DNA from: Clostridia bacterium
GTDB lineage: Bacteria; Bacillota; Thermoanaerobacteria; Thermoanaerobacterales; Thermoanaerobacteraceae
Direction of reading: 5' to 3'
Length of the DNA stretch: 64,000 bases
Assembly: GCA_012840485.1 (NCBI GenBank)
Contig: DULG01000054.1
Coordinates: forward strand, 1 to 64,000
Shown here: piece by piece, positions 9,827 to 17,397 of the stretch
Numbering within the stretch: position 1 is the stretch's first letter
How the letters are laid out: each line of letters begins with the position of its first letter
Made by a program: the position numbers and the translations under genes
The notes under the pieces: generated by a model
What the model was told of the DNA's origin: nothing
Database searches by the model: none
The model's input: only the letters and a program-made list of their open reading frames with translations

Positions 9827-9897
9827 TGGTTATCTGTGTAAAATTTGACTATCGATTTACATACCAATTTTCTACATGCACATAGTTTAGTTTATAC

Positions 9898-9926
9898 TTG
9901 TTATTTTATCAAAAAAATATTATAAT
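9898..9926 (+). promoter_or_regulatory. promoter of fluoride-riboswitch operon
   Basis: TTGTTA (9898-9903), 17-base spacer, TATAAT (9921-9926). Start of transcription is expected near 9933, about 18 bases before the riboswitch. Confidence 0.7.
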
Positions 9927-9950
9927 ACAGTTAAAAAGATAAAAGTGCAT

Positions 9951-9997
9951 AAGGTGATGAAGCTCACCTAATTGCCGTGAAGGCTGATGGCTTCTAC
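9951..9997 (+). promoter_or_regulatory. fluoride riboswitch (crcB motif) no. 1
   Basis: Matches the crcB motif. GGTGATGAAGCTCACC forms the first stem-loop, TTGCC...GGC the second stem, then GGCTGATGGCTTCTAC. The GAAGC of loop 1 can form the pseudoknot with GCTTC. Fluoride binding stabilises the pseudoknot and should prevent the overlapping terminator. The downstream operon contains an MFS transporter rather than a CrcB or CLC-F exporter. Confidence 0.92.
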
Positions 9998-10020
9998 GCG
10001 CTTTCGTAGAAGCCATTTTT
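9989..10020 (+). terminator. terminator controlled by fluoride riboswitch 1
   Basis: GGCTTCTACG (9989-9998) pairs perfectly with CGTAGAAGCC (10005-10014), followed by ATTTTT. The 5' arm is the same GCTTC stretch used by the riboswitch pseudoknot, so terminator and ligand-bound aptamer exclude each other. Confidence 0.9.
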
Positions 10021-10056
10021 CGTTTATTTGGCAAAAAAGAGAGGGTGGGAATTTAT

Positions 10057-10713
10057 ATGAAGTTAGAGTTTATTCCATTGTATGAAGTTTTTGAAAAATA
10101 TAAGGGAGGTTGTCCAATATGCAAGATTATAAAAGATGAGGAAAAAGCCTATTGTTGGCGTTTGTTTGAAGATGAGATTTTAAAAGACCCTGAAATGTAT
10201 GTCAAAATAAGTAAGACAAATTTTTGCCATTATCATTTAGAATTATTGAATAATTCATATGATAAATTGGGTTTGGCAATTGCATTAAAAGCAAATATCA
10301 GTCACAAATTACAACAAATTATGGAGAAACGTAAGTTTTCAAAGAAGAAAAGAGGGATAGAAACAAAAAGTAAATGCCTTGTTTGTGATTATTTAAGTGA
10401 AAGAGATAAATACCAGATGCATATATTGATAGATATTTTGCATGCTGATAAAGATTTTATTGAAAGGCACCATGAAGGGTTGTCTAAATTATGTTTTCAT
10501 CACCTCAATATGCTTCTGGAAGTTGCAAAGGACACCACGCCACAAATTGAGAAAATAATTGAAATAAACAAAGCTTTAATTGAAAAGAATATAAGTGATC
10601 TCGAATGGTTTATAACAAAATTTGATTATAGATTTCAGGATGAACCATGGTATGACTCTAAGGATTCGATTGAAAGAGCATTGAAATTATTAAAGGGTGG
10701 TTATTATGATTAA
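10057..10713 (+). CDS. Cys/His-rich protein, DUF6062-like
   Basis: First gene after fluoride riboswitch 1, about 218 residues, probably soluble. It has two similar halves, each with CxxC followed by a Cys-His cluster: CPIC near residue 18 with FCHYH near 55, and CLVC near 108 with LCFHH near 146. This looks like a duplicated metal (zinc) site and resembles DUF6062 proteins from memory; the match is not certain. ATG 10057 follows GAGGGTGGG at 10041-10049. It is followed by four same-strand genes with overlaps or short gaps, so it is co-transcribed. Function unknown; inferred link to fluoride response only through the riboswitch. Confidence 0.7.
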   Translation: MKLEFIPLYEVFEKYKGGCPICKIIKDEEKAYCWRLFEDEILKDPEMYVKISKTNFCHYHLELLNNSYDKLGLAIALKANISHKLQQIMEKRKFSKKKRGIETKSKCLVCDYLSERDKYQMHILIDILHADKDFIERHHEGLSKLCFHHLNMLLEVAKDTTPQIEKIIEINKALIEKNISDLEWFITKFDYRFQDEPWYDSKDSIERALKLLKGGYYD

Positions 10714-11035
10714 AATTTCTTTTGACATTACTGAAGAAAGTTTTGAAGAAGTTAGGGAATTAATTGGGAATTTTAAAAAAGATGGTTTTACGGAAGAAGA
10801 TGCATACAGGTCAATTTTTGAAATGGGGATTAAAGCATATCAAATAGAACGGGATAACCCTAATGAAGATGATTTAAGAAGGCAGCTTATTGCTATGGCG
10901 TCTAAATATTCTGCAATGAAATTTAAAAATTTCCAGTTGATGCGCGAGAATCAAACACTTGAAATAAGATTAAAAGGTTATGAGGCTGAAAATAGATATC
11001 TTAAAGAAACTTTAGGTATAAGGGTTGATGAATGA
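10706..11035 (+). CDS. small strand-helix-helix plus coiled-coil protein, unknown function
   Basis: About 109 residues. A short beta strand (IKISFDI) and two helices (about residues 10-45) are reminiscent of ribbon-helix-helix proteins. A charged coiled coil follows (about residues 55-105, RRQLIAMASKYSAMKFKNFQ and onward). The gene overlaps the end of the previous gene by 8 bases and its stop codon overlaps the next start, so it is translationally coupled. A DNA-binding or scaffold role is possible but not shown; no family was recognised with confidence. Confidence 0.6.
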   Translation: MIKISFDITEESFEEVRELIGNFKKDGFTEEDAYRSIFEMGIKAYQIERDNPNEDDLRRQLIAMASKYSAMKFKNFQLMRENQTLEIRLKGYEAENRYLKETLGIRVDE

Positions 11036-11445
11036 TGAGATATATATGTCCTGTGTGTTTTAAAATAGCTGAAATTGGAGAAGAAAAGTGTTCCAACTGT
11101 GGCTATGACTTTAAAAATATATCAAATGATGATTACAGTGAAAAACTCATAAAAGCCGTAAATCATCCAGATTATAATGTGGCTTATATGGCAGCAAAAA
11201 TAATTGGAGAGCTTAAAATAAAGAAAGCAGAAGAAGCATTGATAGAACATTTACGCAATAATGGGGGTAAAAGGGACCCATATATTGAGGAGGTTATTGT
11301 GTGGGCTCTTGGAGAGATTGGCGGAGAAAAGTCTCACAGGTTTCTTTTAGAAAACAAAGATAAATTCTCAGTTTTAACAAAAAATATCATTGAAAATTCT
11401 TTGGAGAAAATTAAATTTAGAATTGCAAATAAGGAGGATGAGTAA
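11032..11445 (+). CDS. zinc ribbon plus HEAT-repeat protein, unknown function
   Basis: 137 residues. The N-terminal zinc ribbon has CPVC (residues 6-9) and CSNC (20-23). It is followed by HEAT-like helical repeats (about residues 38-125) with the motifs DYNVAYMAAKIIGELK and YIEEVIVWALGEIGGEKS. Such proteins usually serve as protein-protein adaptors. ATG 11032 overlaps the TGA of the upstream gene. Its 3' end carries the GGAGG that serves the following MFS gene. Confidence 0.65.
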   Translation: MMRYICPVCFKIAEIGEEKCSNCGYDFKNISNDDYSEKLIKAVNHPDYNVAYMAAKIIGELKIKKAEEALIEHLRNNGGKRDPYIEEVIVWALGEIGGEKSHRFLLENKDKFSVLTKNIIENSLEKIKFRIANKEDE

Positions 11446-11446
11446 A

Positions 11447-12634
11447 TTGGAAAATAAGGGAATAAAAAACAATGAGAATAATAACATTAAAATTTTGGGT
11501 TGGGTTGCATTTTTTGGCGGATTAAGTCAGGATATGATTGTACCTATTTTGCCTACTTTTTATACTCAAATTCTCGGTCTAAGTAAAGAAATGGTAGGGT
11601 TAATAGAGGGAAGTGTCACTACAGTTGTCAGCATTATGAGAATAATATCCGGAATAATTTCAGATAAAATTGGAAAAAGGAAATCTATTGTGTTTATTGG
11701 ATATCTATTCTCTGCCATTGGAAGAGTATTACTGCCATTGACGAATGGTGCTGCCATGGCTTTTGGGTTGAGACTGGTTGATGGTATTGGAAAAGGTACA
11801 AAAGATGCGCCGAGAGATGCACTTGTTGCAAAATCTTCTAAAATGAAAAATATGGGCTTTTCGTTTGGATTTCAAAGAATGCTTGACACATTAGGTTCCT
11901 TCCTTGGGCCATTGATTACTGCCGGTTTAATGCTCTTGTTTGCCAAATATATAGATTCTATAAAGTACAGATTAATATTTTTGATTGCTGGCCTTGTAGC
12001 TTTTATCACAATAATCCTCATAGGTTTATTTGTAGTGGAGCAAAAGGGTGAAAGAGTAAGTTCATCTTTCAAATTAGATTTGTCTGTTTTTAAGGGAAAA
12101 TTTCTGCTGTTTTTCATTGTAATGCTTATATTTACCCTTGGCAACAGTAGTGATGCATTTTTGATTTTAAGAGCACGCAGTGTTGGTGTAAAAGATTCAA
12201 CGATACCGATAATTATAGCTATGTTTAATCTGTTTTATGCTTTATTATCAGTACCAAGTGGAGTATTATCTGACAAAATAGGAAGAGTTAATGTAATAAG
12301 GTTAGGTTGGATTATTTATGCAGTTACATATCTCGGTTTTGCATTAGCAAAATTGCCGTGGCATATTTGGGTTTTGTACGCGATATATGGGGTTTACTAT
12401 TCAACAACGGAAGGTGTTGCAAAGTCTCTTGTTGCACATATAGTCGATGATAGTAATAGAGGAACTGCATTTGGGCTGTATAATGCATCGATGGGACTAC
12501 TCGCACTTCCCGCAAGTTTTATTGCTGGATATTTGTGGGATAATGTATCTCCTGCTGCACCCTTTTACTTTGGAGCATTATGTTCCATAATGGCAGTTGT
12601 TTTAATAACACTGTTTAAAATTGAAAAAAGTTAA
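11447..12634 (+). CDS. MFS transporter in fluoride-riboswitch operon
   Basis: Major facilitator protein of about 395 residues with 12 predicted helices. Motif A-type loops appear twice (ISDKIGKRKS near residue 60, LSDKIGRVNV near 270), and there is a DGIGKGTKDAPRDAL loop between helices 4 and 5. It is a likely proton-coupled exporter. TTG 11447 is placed 9 bases after GGAGG (11433-11437); the in-frame ATG 11438 abuts that site. As the only transporter under fluoride riboswitch 1 it is the obvious candidate for moving fluoride or a related toxic ion. That is inference, because known fluoride exporters are CrcB/Fluc and CLC-F. Confidence 0.85.
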   Translation: MENKGIKNNENNNIKILGWVAFFGGLSQDMIVPILPTFYTQILGLSKEMVGLIEGSVTTVVSIMRIISGIISDKIGKRKSIVFIGYLFSAIGRVLLPLTNGAAMAFGLRLVDGIGKGTKDAPRDALVAKSSKMKNMGFSFGFQRMLDTLGSFLGPLITAGLMLLFAKYIDSIKYRLIFLIAGLVAFITIILIGLFVVEQKGERVSSSFKLDLSVFKGKFLLFFIVMLIFTLGNSSDAFLILRARSVGVKDSTIPIIIAMFNLFYALLSVPSGVLSDKIGRVNVIRLGWIIYAVTYLGFALAKLPWHIWVLYAIYGVYYSTTEGVAKSLVAHIVDDSNRGTAFGLYNASMGLLALPASFIAGYLWDNVSPAAPFYFGALCSIMAVVLITLFKIEKS

Positions 12635-12650
12635 AAGGGGGATGAGAGAA

Positions 12651-13520
12651 ATGCCGTCTGATATAGATTCCTGGGCAAGAAATGTGAGAGACTACAGTGA
12701 AATTCCAGAAATATTTAAATCGTATTATGATGAAAACTTTGGGAAATCAACCCAGTTTTTAAATGCTGTATATGCTCCTGCTGATAGCTGGGGCAGAAGA
12801 AAGACAAACGATAAATTCATGTTTTTGTATGAAAATGAAGTGGTTTTTTTCGAAAAAATGAAAAATAGTATTAATGCTGTTTCATATCCTATTGAAAATA
12901 TTAATTATATTGAAAATGGATCTATATTGTTATACTCATGGTTAAAAATAAACGGTAACATAGAAGATGAGACAAGATCGTTTGTGCTTGAGTATAACAC
13001 TGTTGTAGAAAATATATTTAAGCCTATAATTGAAAAATTACGCATTTTATTATGTGATATAGAAATGTCTAATAAAGAAGGAGAAATAAATGACTTTGAC
13101 TGTTTGAGAGATGTAAATTACAAGTTTATGAATTATGCCAAAAAAGCTGTATTAAATGGCGAAAAAGTAATAGATTTTTTATATCAAGTTGATATAAAAG
13201 TTCCTTACTTTAAATTCTTCAAAAAATTAAAATCAACTTCTCATATGATTATATTTACAAATAAAGAATTAATAATACTAGAAGAAGAGAGTGTAAAGTC
13301 CACAAAAGATGCAAAATATGGTGGTATATGGATTTATATCCCTTTATATAAGATTTTAAGTGCTTGTATTGATAAGGAAGAAAATGGTTTTTTAAATTTA
13401 GTTATTAATATATCCGGTTCTAATACTTTTAAATCTACATTTGAACATTCAAAGAAAGAAGAAATTGAACAATTAGCTGAACGAATTAACAAAGTAGCAA
13501 GATATAATATAGTATCATGA
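12651..13520 (+). CDS. PH-like domain protein, unknown function
   Basis: About 289 residues, last gene of the fluoride operon. It shows two regions rich in beta strands ending in a helix, as in bacterial PH-like domains: about residues 45-115 (DKFMFLYENEVVFFEKM) and about 185-285 (HMIIFTNKELIILEEE). A helical linker lies between them. There is no signal peptide or membrane helix. ATG 12651 has AAGGGGG (12634-12641) at good spacing; ATG 12642 is too close. Role unknown. Confidence 0.6.
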   Translation: MPSDIDSWARNVRDYSEIPEIFKSYYDENFGKSTQFLNAVYAPADSWGRRKTNDKFMFLYENEVVFFEKMKNSINAVSYPIENINYIENGSILLYSWLKINGNIEDETRSFVLEYNTVVENIFKPIIEKLRILLCDIEMSNKEGEINDFDCLRDVNYKFMNYAKKAVLNGEKVIDFLYQVDIKVPYFKFFKKLKSTSHMIIFTNKELIILEEESVKSTKDAKYGGIWIYIPLYKILSACIDKEENGFLNLVINISGSNTFKSTFEHSKKEEIEQLAERINKVARYNIVS

Positions 13521-13537
13521 TTTTGTGAAAAGTTTTA

Positions 13538-13570
13538 GAATGTCAACCGTATTGTAAACGGTTGACATTC
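13538..13570 (+). terminator. inverted repeat, probable end of fluoride operon
   Basis: GAATGTCAACCGT (13538-13550) pairs with ACGGTTGACATTC (13558-13570), 13 perfect pairs. No good T run follows, so it may act as an imperfect terminator or 3' stabiliser. Confidence 0.55.
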
Positions 13571-13635
13571 TATCAGAGCATAAGTGGTCCTTTGATTTTA
13601 AAATTACAAGAGAAACAGCTTAAACTTTAGTTTAC

Positions 13636-13665
13636 TTGACTTTTTCATAGGACTAAATGTATATT
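13636..13665 (+). promoter_or_regulatory. promoter of the 13.76 kb remnant
   Basis: TTGACT (13636-13641), 18-base spacer, TATATT (13660-13665). Confidence 0.5.
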
Positions 13666-13763
13666 TTATATGTCGGCTTGAATATTGGTACAAGCTTAGC
13701 ACCCCTGTATGGTATTTTGAAAGTGTAAAAAGCTTCTAGAAATACTATTATGGGGGTGAGAAA

Positions 13764-13971
13764 ATGAAAAATCTACAAGATATAGCACAACAAATATACG
13801 AAAAAACAGGGGTTGCGACATCACCAAAAGATGTGGAAAGGTTTTGTCTGCTTCTACAGCTACTTCACATTTTTGGAAAATTATCACTTTGTCACAAAAA
13901 CCTTTTTCTGTGGTTGCAGAAATTGTTGAGTTATTGCGCCTACAAGGTCTGGTAGAAATTAAAAAAATGGG
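13764..13971 (+). pseudogene. frameshifted small winged-helix-like gene remnant
   Basis: An ATG with ribosome site GGGGGTGAG starts MKNLQDIAQQIYEKTGVATS and stays in frame to about VERFC. After that the conserved-looking continuation is in another frame: ATSHFWKIITLSQKPFSVVA then EIVELLRLQGLVEIKKMGR, ending at TAA 13969-13971. The second part resembles a winged-helix recognition region. The best explanation is a frameshift within a short DNA-binding domain, perhaps the N-terminus of a larger lost protein. A terminator follows directly. The original family was not recognised. Confidence 0.5.
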
Positions 13972-13990
13972 GAGATAACAAGGAAGAAAA

Positions 13991-14037
13991 CAAATAGGCT
14001 TCTATAAGCATGAGGAAGCCTATTTGTGTGATTTTTT
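13991..14037 (+). terminator. intrinsic terminator
   Basis: CAAATAGGCTTC (13991-14002) pairs with GAAGCCTATTTG (14014-14025), followed by TGTGATTTTTT. Confidence 0.85.
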
Positions 14038-14116
14038 CCAGTGGTACAAGCACAAGAGAAGTTATAAAATCATATATAAAAATGAGCGGATAAATTTTGT
14101 AGAAAGAGTGATATAG

Positions 14117-14248
14117 ATGGAAAAAGAAAAAGAGGGATTTAATGCCTATTTATTTGTGGTAATTTTTTCTTTAATTCTCTATTTTGCTTTAGGTCATGCG
14201 CGGCCTGAGGAACCGGCAATAATAATTTTCCCATTGCCTATTAGATGA
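14117..14248 (+). CDS. 43-residue single-pass membrane protein
   Basis: Short open frame MEKEKEGFNAYLFVVIFSLI and onward to PIR, with a charged N-tail, one membrane helix (about residues 11-26) and a proline-rich C-tail (HARPEEP, FPLP). The stop TGA overlaps a downstream in-frame ATG at 14245. The ribosome site is weak (GAAAGAG at 14102-14108). It lies just ahead of a Gly/Glu/Lys-rich protein and may be cotranscribed with it. No family recognised; a spore or envelope role is conceivable only. Confidence 0.5.
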   Translation: MEKEKEGFNAYLFVVIFSLILYFALGHARPEEPAIIIFPLPIR

Positions 14249-14271
14249 TTATAAAGTCAGGGGGAGAAATG

Positions 14272-14694
14272 ATGTTTTCATCGGATAATTTAGAATCTCA
14301 AGTAAAAGATTTATTGTCAAAATTAGGATTAAAAGAAAGCGGCGAAGGTAATGATGGAGATAAAGGAGAAGACAGCAATAAAAATGGAGAAAAAGATAAA
14401 CAGCCAAACTCTGGTGGAGGAAATGGCAATGGGAATGGTGAGGAGGAAAGTCCTTCAGGAGGAGAAGAAAAAAAGAAAGGTGTGCTAACCCCTTCTCAGA
14501 TAATGGTAATTTTAGCTATACTTAGCGGAGCGTTAGAGCCTATTTCAATAATCGTGGATAGAAATCAAAACGTGCAGGTGGTTTTATCAGGGACTTTAAG
14601 GGAGATAATACCTGTTCCATCAGAAAAAGGCCAACCATCACAAAATGATAGTTTCTTAGACAATGCAATAAAAGCTTTGCTTGCTAAAGAATAA
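14272..14694 (+). CDS. low-complexity Gly/Glu/Lys-rich protein, unknown function
   Basis: About 140 residues. An N-terminal amphipathic segment (NLESQVKDLLSKLGL) precedes a disordered tract rich in Gly, Asn, Glu, Lys (about residues 22-75), then a hydrophobic C-terminal domain (TPSQIMVILAILSGALEPIS, then a VQVVLSGTLREIIPVP strand pair). GGGGGAG at 14260-14266 supports ATG 14272 (or 14269). No signal peptide is seen. Composition resembles spore-coat-like or surface-associated small proteins, but no family was recognised. Confidence 0.55.
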   Translation: MFSSDNLESQVKDLLSKLGLKESGEGNDGDKGEDSNKNGEKDKQPNSGGGNGNGNGEEESPSGGEEKKKGVLTPSQIMVILAILSGALEPISIIVDRNQNVQVVLSGTLREIIPVPSEKGQPSQNDSFLDNAIKALLAKE

Positions 14695-14704
14695 AATTAT
14701 AATT

Positions 14705-15334
14705 TTATTTTTTTGCGCTTATTACTATAAAAGAACCTTTTCCAAAGCCGTATTTTACAGGCTCTTTTTCTTTTATTTCATCAAGTTTTTTAAATATGGT
14801 CTGGGAAAAATTAAAATCTCTAAAACCTGCTTCATAAAGTAATTCTACTATTTCGCTTATGGTGAAAAATGTCGCTTCTTTGTAAAATAGACTTTTTTCT
14901 TTATTTGCTTGATATATTTTGCCAATTGTGCTCTCTCTATCTACAAAGCCTATTAAAATTGTACCATTATTTTTAAGTACTCTAAAACATTCTTTGAAAG
15001 ATTTTAGCACATTCTCTACAAAACATACAGTCGTCACCATTAAAACAAGGTCAAAAGAATTGTCTTCAAACGGAAGATTTTCTGCTACTCCATCTACCAC
15101 ATTAAGACCCCGTTCTAAAGCTATTTTTCTCATTTGATAAGAAGGTTCTACTCCGCTTTTTATACCTAGAGGTACTGCAAACTTTCCAGTTCCGATTCCT
15201 ACTTCCAACCCTTTTTCAAATTTCGGCATAAGCAATTTCACTGCGTCTAATTCTGATTGATAGGCGTATTCATTTTTTTCAAACCATTCTTCATATCTGT
15301 CAAAATGTTTTTCAAAAGCAGATATTTTAGGCAT
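14705..15334 (-). CDS. class I SAM-dependent methyltransferase
   Basis: 209 residues, Rossmann-fold methyltransferase of the UbiE/Methyltransf_11 type. SAM-binding motif I is LEVGIGTGKFAVPLG (about residues 42-56), the acidic GVEPS loop follows, then FDLVLMVTTVCFVEN and LIGFVDRES. The substrate cannot be told. The gene is convergent with the preceding one, with only about 10 bases of AT-rich sequence between. ATG 15334 is followed upstream (minus strand) by AGAAGGGATG as ribosome site. Confidence 0.82.
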   Translation of the reverse strand: MPKISAFEKHFDRYEEWFEKNEYAYQSELDAVKLLMPKFEKGLEVGIGTGKFAVPLGIKSGVEPSYQMRKIALERGLNVVDGVAENLPFEDNSFDLVLMVTTVCFVENVLKSFKECFRVLKNNGTILIGFVDRESTIGKIYQANKEKSLFYKEATFFTISEIVELLYEAGFRDFNFSQTIFKKLDEIKEKEPVKYGFGKGSFIVISAKK

Positions 15335-15515
15335 AATTTTTCATCCCTTCTGAAACTTTTTTCTACTTTTTCTTCTTGTCTTTCAAAACTCATAGACTTA
15401 TTCTTTGAAAGTCACACTTTAAAAGTCAAACACACTCTTTAATAAATCTTCCCTTGATTTCATTATATCATATAACAGAAATATACTGCATGCATATCAT
15501 TTAGCTTTTACTATC

Positions 15516-15544
15516 TTGCAAAGTTTTTATATTTTGGGTATAAT
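15516..15544 (+). promoter_or_regulatory. promoter of tandem fluoride riboswitch leader
   Basis: TTGCAA (15516-15521), 17-base spacer, TATAAT (15539-15544). Start is expected near 15551. The 446-base gap 15335-15780 holds this promoter, two riboswitches and the methyltransferase leader. Confidence 0.7.
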
Positions 15545-15565
15545 GATATTGACAATTGTATAAAA

Positions 15566-15610
15566 AGTGATGGAACTCACTTCAACCGCCGAAAGGCTGA
15601 TAGTTCCTAC
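15566..15610 (+). promoter_or_regulatory. fluoride riboswitch (crcB motif) no. 2, first of a tandem pair
   Basis: AGTGATGGAACTCACT stem-loop, AACCGCC...GGC stem, and GGCTGATAGTTCCTAC match the crcB motif closely. GGAACT in loop 1 can pair with AGTTCC. The 3' strand is shared with a terminator. Confidence 0.92.
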
Positions 15611-15646
15611 TTGGTGTAAAAGCCAGTAGGAACTATTTTGCTTTTT
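15602..15646 (+). terminator. terminator controlled by fluoride riboswitch 2
   Basis: AGTTCCTAC (15602-15610) pairs with GTAGGAACT (15626-15634), followed by ATTTTGCTTTTT. It competes with the aptamer pseudoknot. Confidence 0.88.
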
Positions 15647-15696
15647 AGGGGGTGATAGCAAAAAGGGATGGATATTGAGTGCTATAAAATTATTAC

Positions 15697-15741
15697 AGCG
15701 ATGGAGCTCGCTTAATGCACTAAGATGCTGATAGCTCCTAC
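15697..15741 (+). promoter_or_regulatory. fluoride riboswitch (crcB motif) no. 3, second of the pair
   Basis: AGCGATGGAGCTCGCT stem-loop, TGC...GCTGATAGCTCCTACC; GGAGCT can pair with AGCTCC. No terminator follows. Instead CTCCTA of the aptamer is complementary to TAGGAG of the antiporter ribosome site (15766-15771). Without fluoride this would hide the start; with fluoride the pseudoknot releases it. A translational output is therefore inferred. Confidence 0.88.
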
Positions 15742-15780
15742 CGTTATAGAGCCAAATAATGAAATTAGGAGGTTATACTA

Positions 15781-16917
15781 ATGTGGCTGACTTACAGTTG
15801 GTGGTTGGGTTTAGCTTTAATAGCAGGATTAATTGCAGATTGGACAGGTATATCAATATCCTTGATTGAGATTTTGGTAGGGGTTATTGCCGGTAATTAT
15901 TTGGGTTTGCAAACAAATGATTGGGTAAATTTTCTGGGAGGCGTTGGAAGCATTTTCTTAACGTTTTTAGCTGGGGCAGAAGTTGATCCAGTAGTCTTAA
16001 AATCGAAGTTTAAAGAAAGTGTCACAATAGGGCTTTTAGCTTTTATTTTCCCTTTTGCCGGGGCATTTGCTTTTACTTACTTTGTGGCGGGATGGACATT
16101 GCAGGCATCCGAAATTGCGGGTATTGCCCTTTCAACAACTTCCGTTGCAGTAGTATATGCTGTAATGGTGGAAAGCGGACTTAATGAGAGCGAACTTGGT
16201 AAAATTATTTTAGCTGCTTGTTTTATAAATGACCTTGGAACAGTTTTAATGCTTGGAATTTTGTTTGCGAACTATAATAAATGGATGCTGTTGTTTATAG
16301 TTGTTACAGCAATAATAACTGTGCTTATGCCTTCAGTTACAAAAGAATTTTTTAAAGTATATGGCAATAAAGTAGGTCAGTTGGAGATAAAATATTTATT
16401 TTTCCTGGTGTTTTTAACAGGTGGTTTAGCGTCAATGGCAAACAGTGAAGCCGTCCTTCCAGCATATATACTTGGCTTAGCGGTGTCAGGGTTCTTTATG
16501 AAGGAAAAAAACTTGTTGTTCCGTATGCGTGCAATAGCATTTGCAATTTTTACACCTTTTTACTTTTTAAAAGCAGGATTGTTTGTTTCTATTCCAGGTG
16601 TAATCTCAAATATCCTCTTAATTGTGGTACTGCTTTTGATTAAAATTGCAACAAAATATATAGGCGTCAAACCTACTACAATGATATTTAAATTTTCTAA
16701 AAGAGAAGGAATGTATACAACACTTCTAATGTCTACAGGACTTACCTTTGGAACGATTTCTGCGATGTTTGGATTATCACATAACATAATAACGGCAGAC
16801 CAATACACTGTTCTTGTTACTGTAGTTATTTTAAGCGCAATTATACCCACCTTGATTGCAGAAAGGTTTTACAGGCCAGAAACAGATAATTTAATTGGAG
16901 GTGGAGAAAATGTTTAA
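15781..16917 (+). CDS. cation/proton antiporter (CPA2, KefB/NapA-like)
   Basis: 378 residues, about 11-12 hydrophobic helices. The Na+/H+ exchanger fold is indicated by FINDLGTVLMLGILFA with its conserved Asp (about residue 157) and AEVDPVVLK near 75. It exchanges a monovalent cation for protons across the membrane. It sits under tandem fluoride riboswitches, fitting the known association of this antiporter type with fluoride response; it probably restores pH or ion balance when HF enters the cell. TTAGGAGG at 15765-15772 fixes ATG 15781. Overlaps uspA by 8 bases. Confidence 0.9.
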   Translation: MWLTYSWWLGLALIAGLIADWTGISISLIEILVGVIAGNYLGLQTNDWVNFLGGVGSIFLTFLAGAEVDPVVLKSKFKESVTIGLLAFIFPFAGAFAFTYFVAGWTLQASEIAGIALSTTSVAVVYAVMVESGLNESELGKIILAACFINDLGTVLMLGILFANYNKWMLLFIVVTAIITVLMPSVTKEFFKVYGNKVGQLEIKYLFFLVFLTGGLASMANSEAVLPAYILGLAVSGFFMKEKNLLFRMRAIAFAIFTPFYFLKAGLFVSIPGVISNILLIVVLLLIKIATKYIGVKPTTMIFKFSKREGMYTTLLMSTGLTFGTISAMFGLSHNIITADQYTVLVTVVILSAIIPTLIAERFYRPETDNLIGGGENV

Positions 16918-17332
16918 AAGAATTTTACTCGCATATGATGGCTCAGAATACGCAAATAAAGCCTATGAATATGTTTTGGAATTAGCGCAAATAAATGGTG
17001 GTTCTGAGGTGTATTTAATTTCCGTTGCCAATATCCCGGAATTTGTAAATTCAAAAGATGAAGTGGATGAAGCCTTAAATGCAGCAAAATTATATTATGG
17101 AAAAATTCTTGGCAATGCGCGAAAATTGGCTAATGAAAAGGGGATAAAAATATTTACAGAGGTGATACCGGGTCATCCTGTAGATTCAGTAATTCGCTTT
17201 GCGGAAAAGCATGAGTGTGACTTGATTGTTGTAGGGGAGAAAGGTACCAGCGGTGTAAAAAGGTATATTATTGGTAATGTAGCAGAAAATATAGCAAGGC
17301 ATGCAAAATGTTCTGTTCTCATTGTGAAGTAG
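16910..17332 (+). CDS. universal stress protein, UspA family
   Basis: About 140 residues. N-terminal KRILLAYDGSEYANKA, and the C-terminal nucleotide loop GEKGTSG with the following GNVAENI fits the ATP-binding type. GGAGGTGGAG (16897-16906) supports ATG 16910 inside the end of the antiporter gene, so expression is coupled. UspA genes are recurrent neighbours of fluoride riboswitches; here it may regulate the antiporter, which is inference. Confidence 0.9.
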   Translation: MFKRILLAYDGSEYANKAYEYVLELAQINGGSEVYLISVANIPEFVNSKDEVDEALNAAKLYYGKILGNARKLANEKGIKIFTEVIPGHPVDSVIRFAEKHECDLIVVGEKGTSGVKRYIIGNVAENIARHAKCSVLIVK

Positions 17333-17356
17333 AATGCAATAACTTATATAGAAGGA

Positions 17357-17397
17357 ATCGAAATTCAGGTATGGTTACTCCATATCTGAATTTCGAT
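17357..17397 (+). terminator. long perfect hairpin after uspA
   Basis: 18-pair stem (17357-17374 with 17380-17397; one G-U pair; loop TTACT). No T run follows, so it is a weak terminator or an RNA-stabilising end. A second hairpin TTTACTTCCC/GGGAAGTAAA lies at 17554-17577. The rest of the 441-base gap 17333-17773 is AT-rich, apart from the DUF5320 promoter. Confidence 0.6.
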
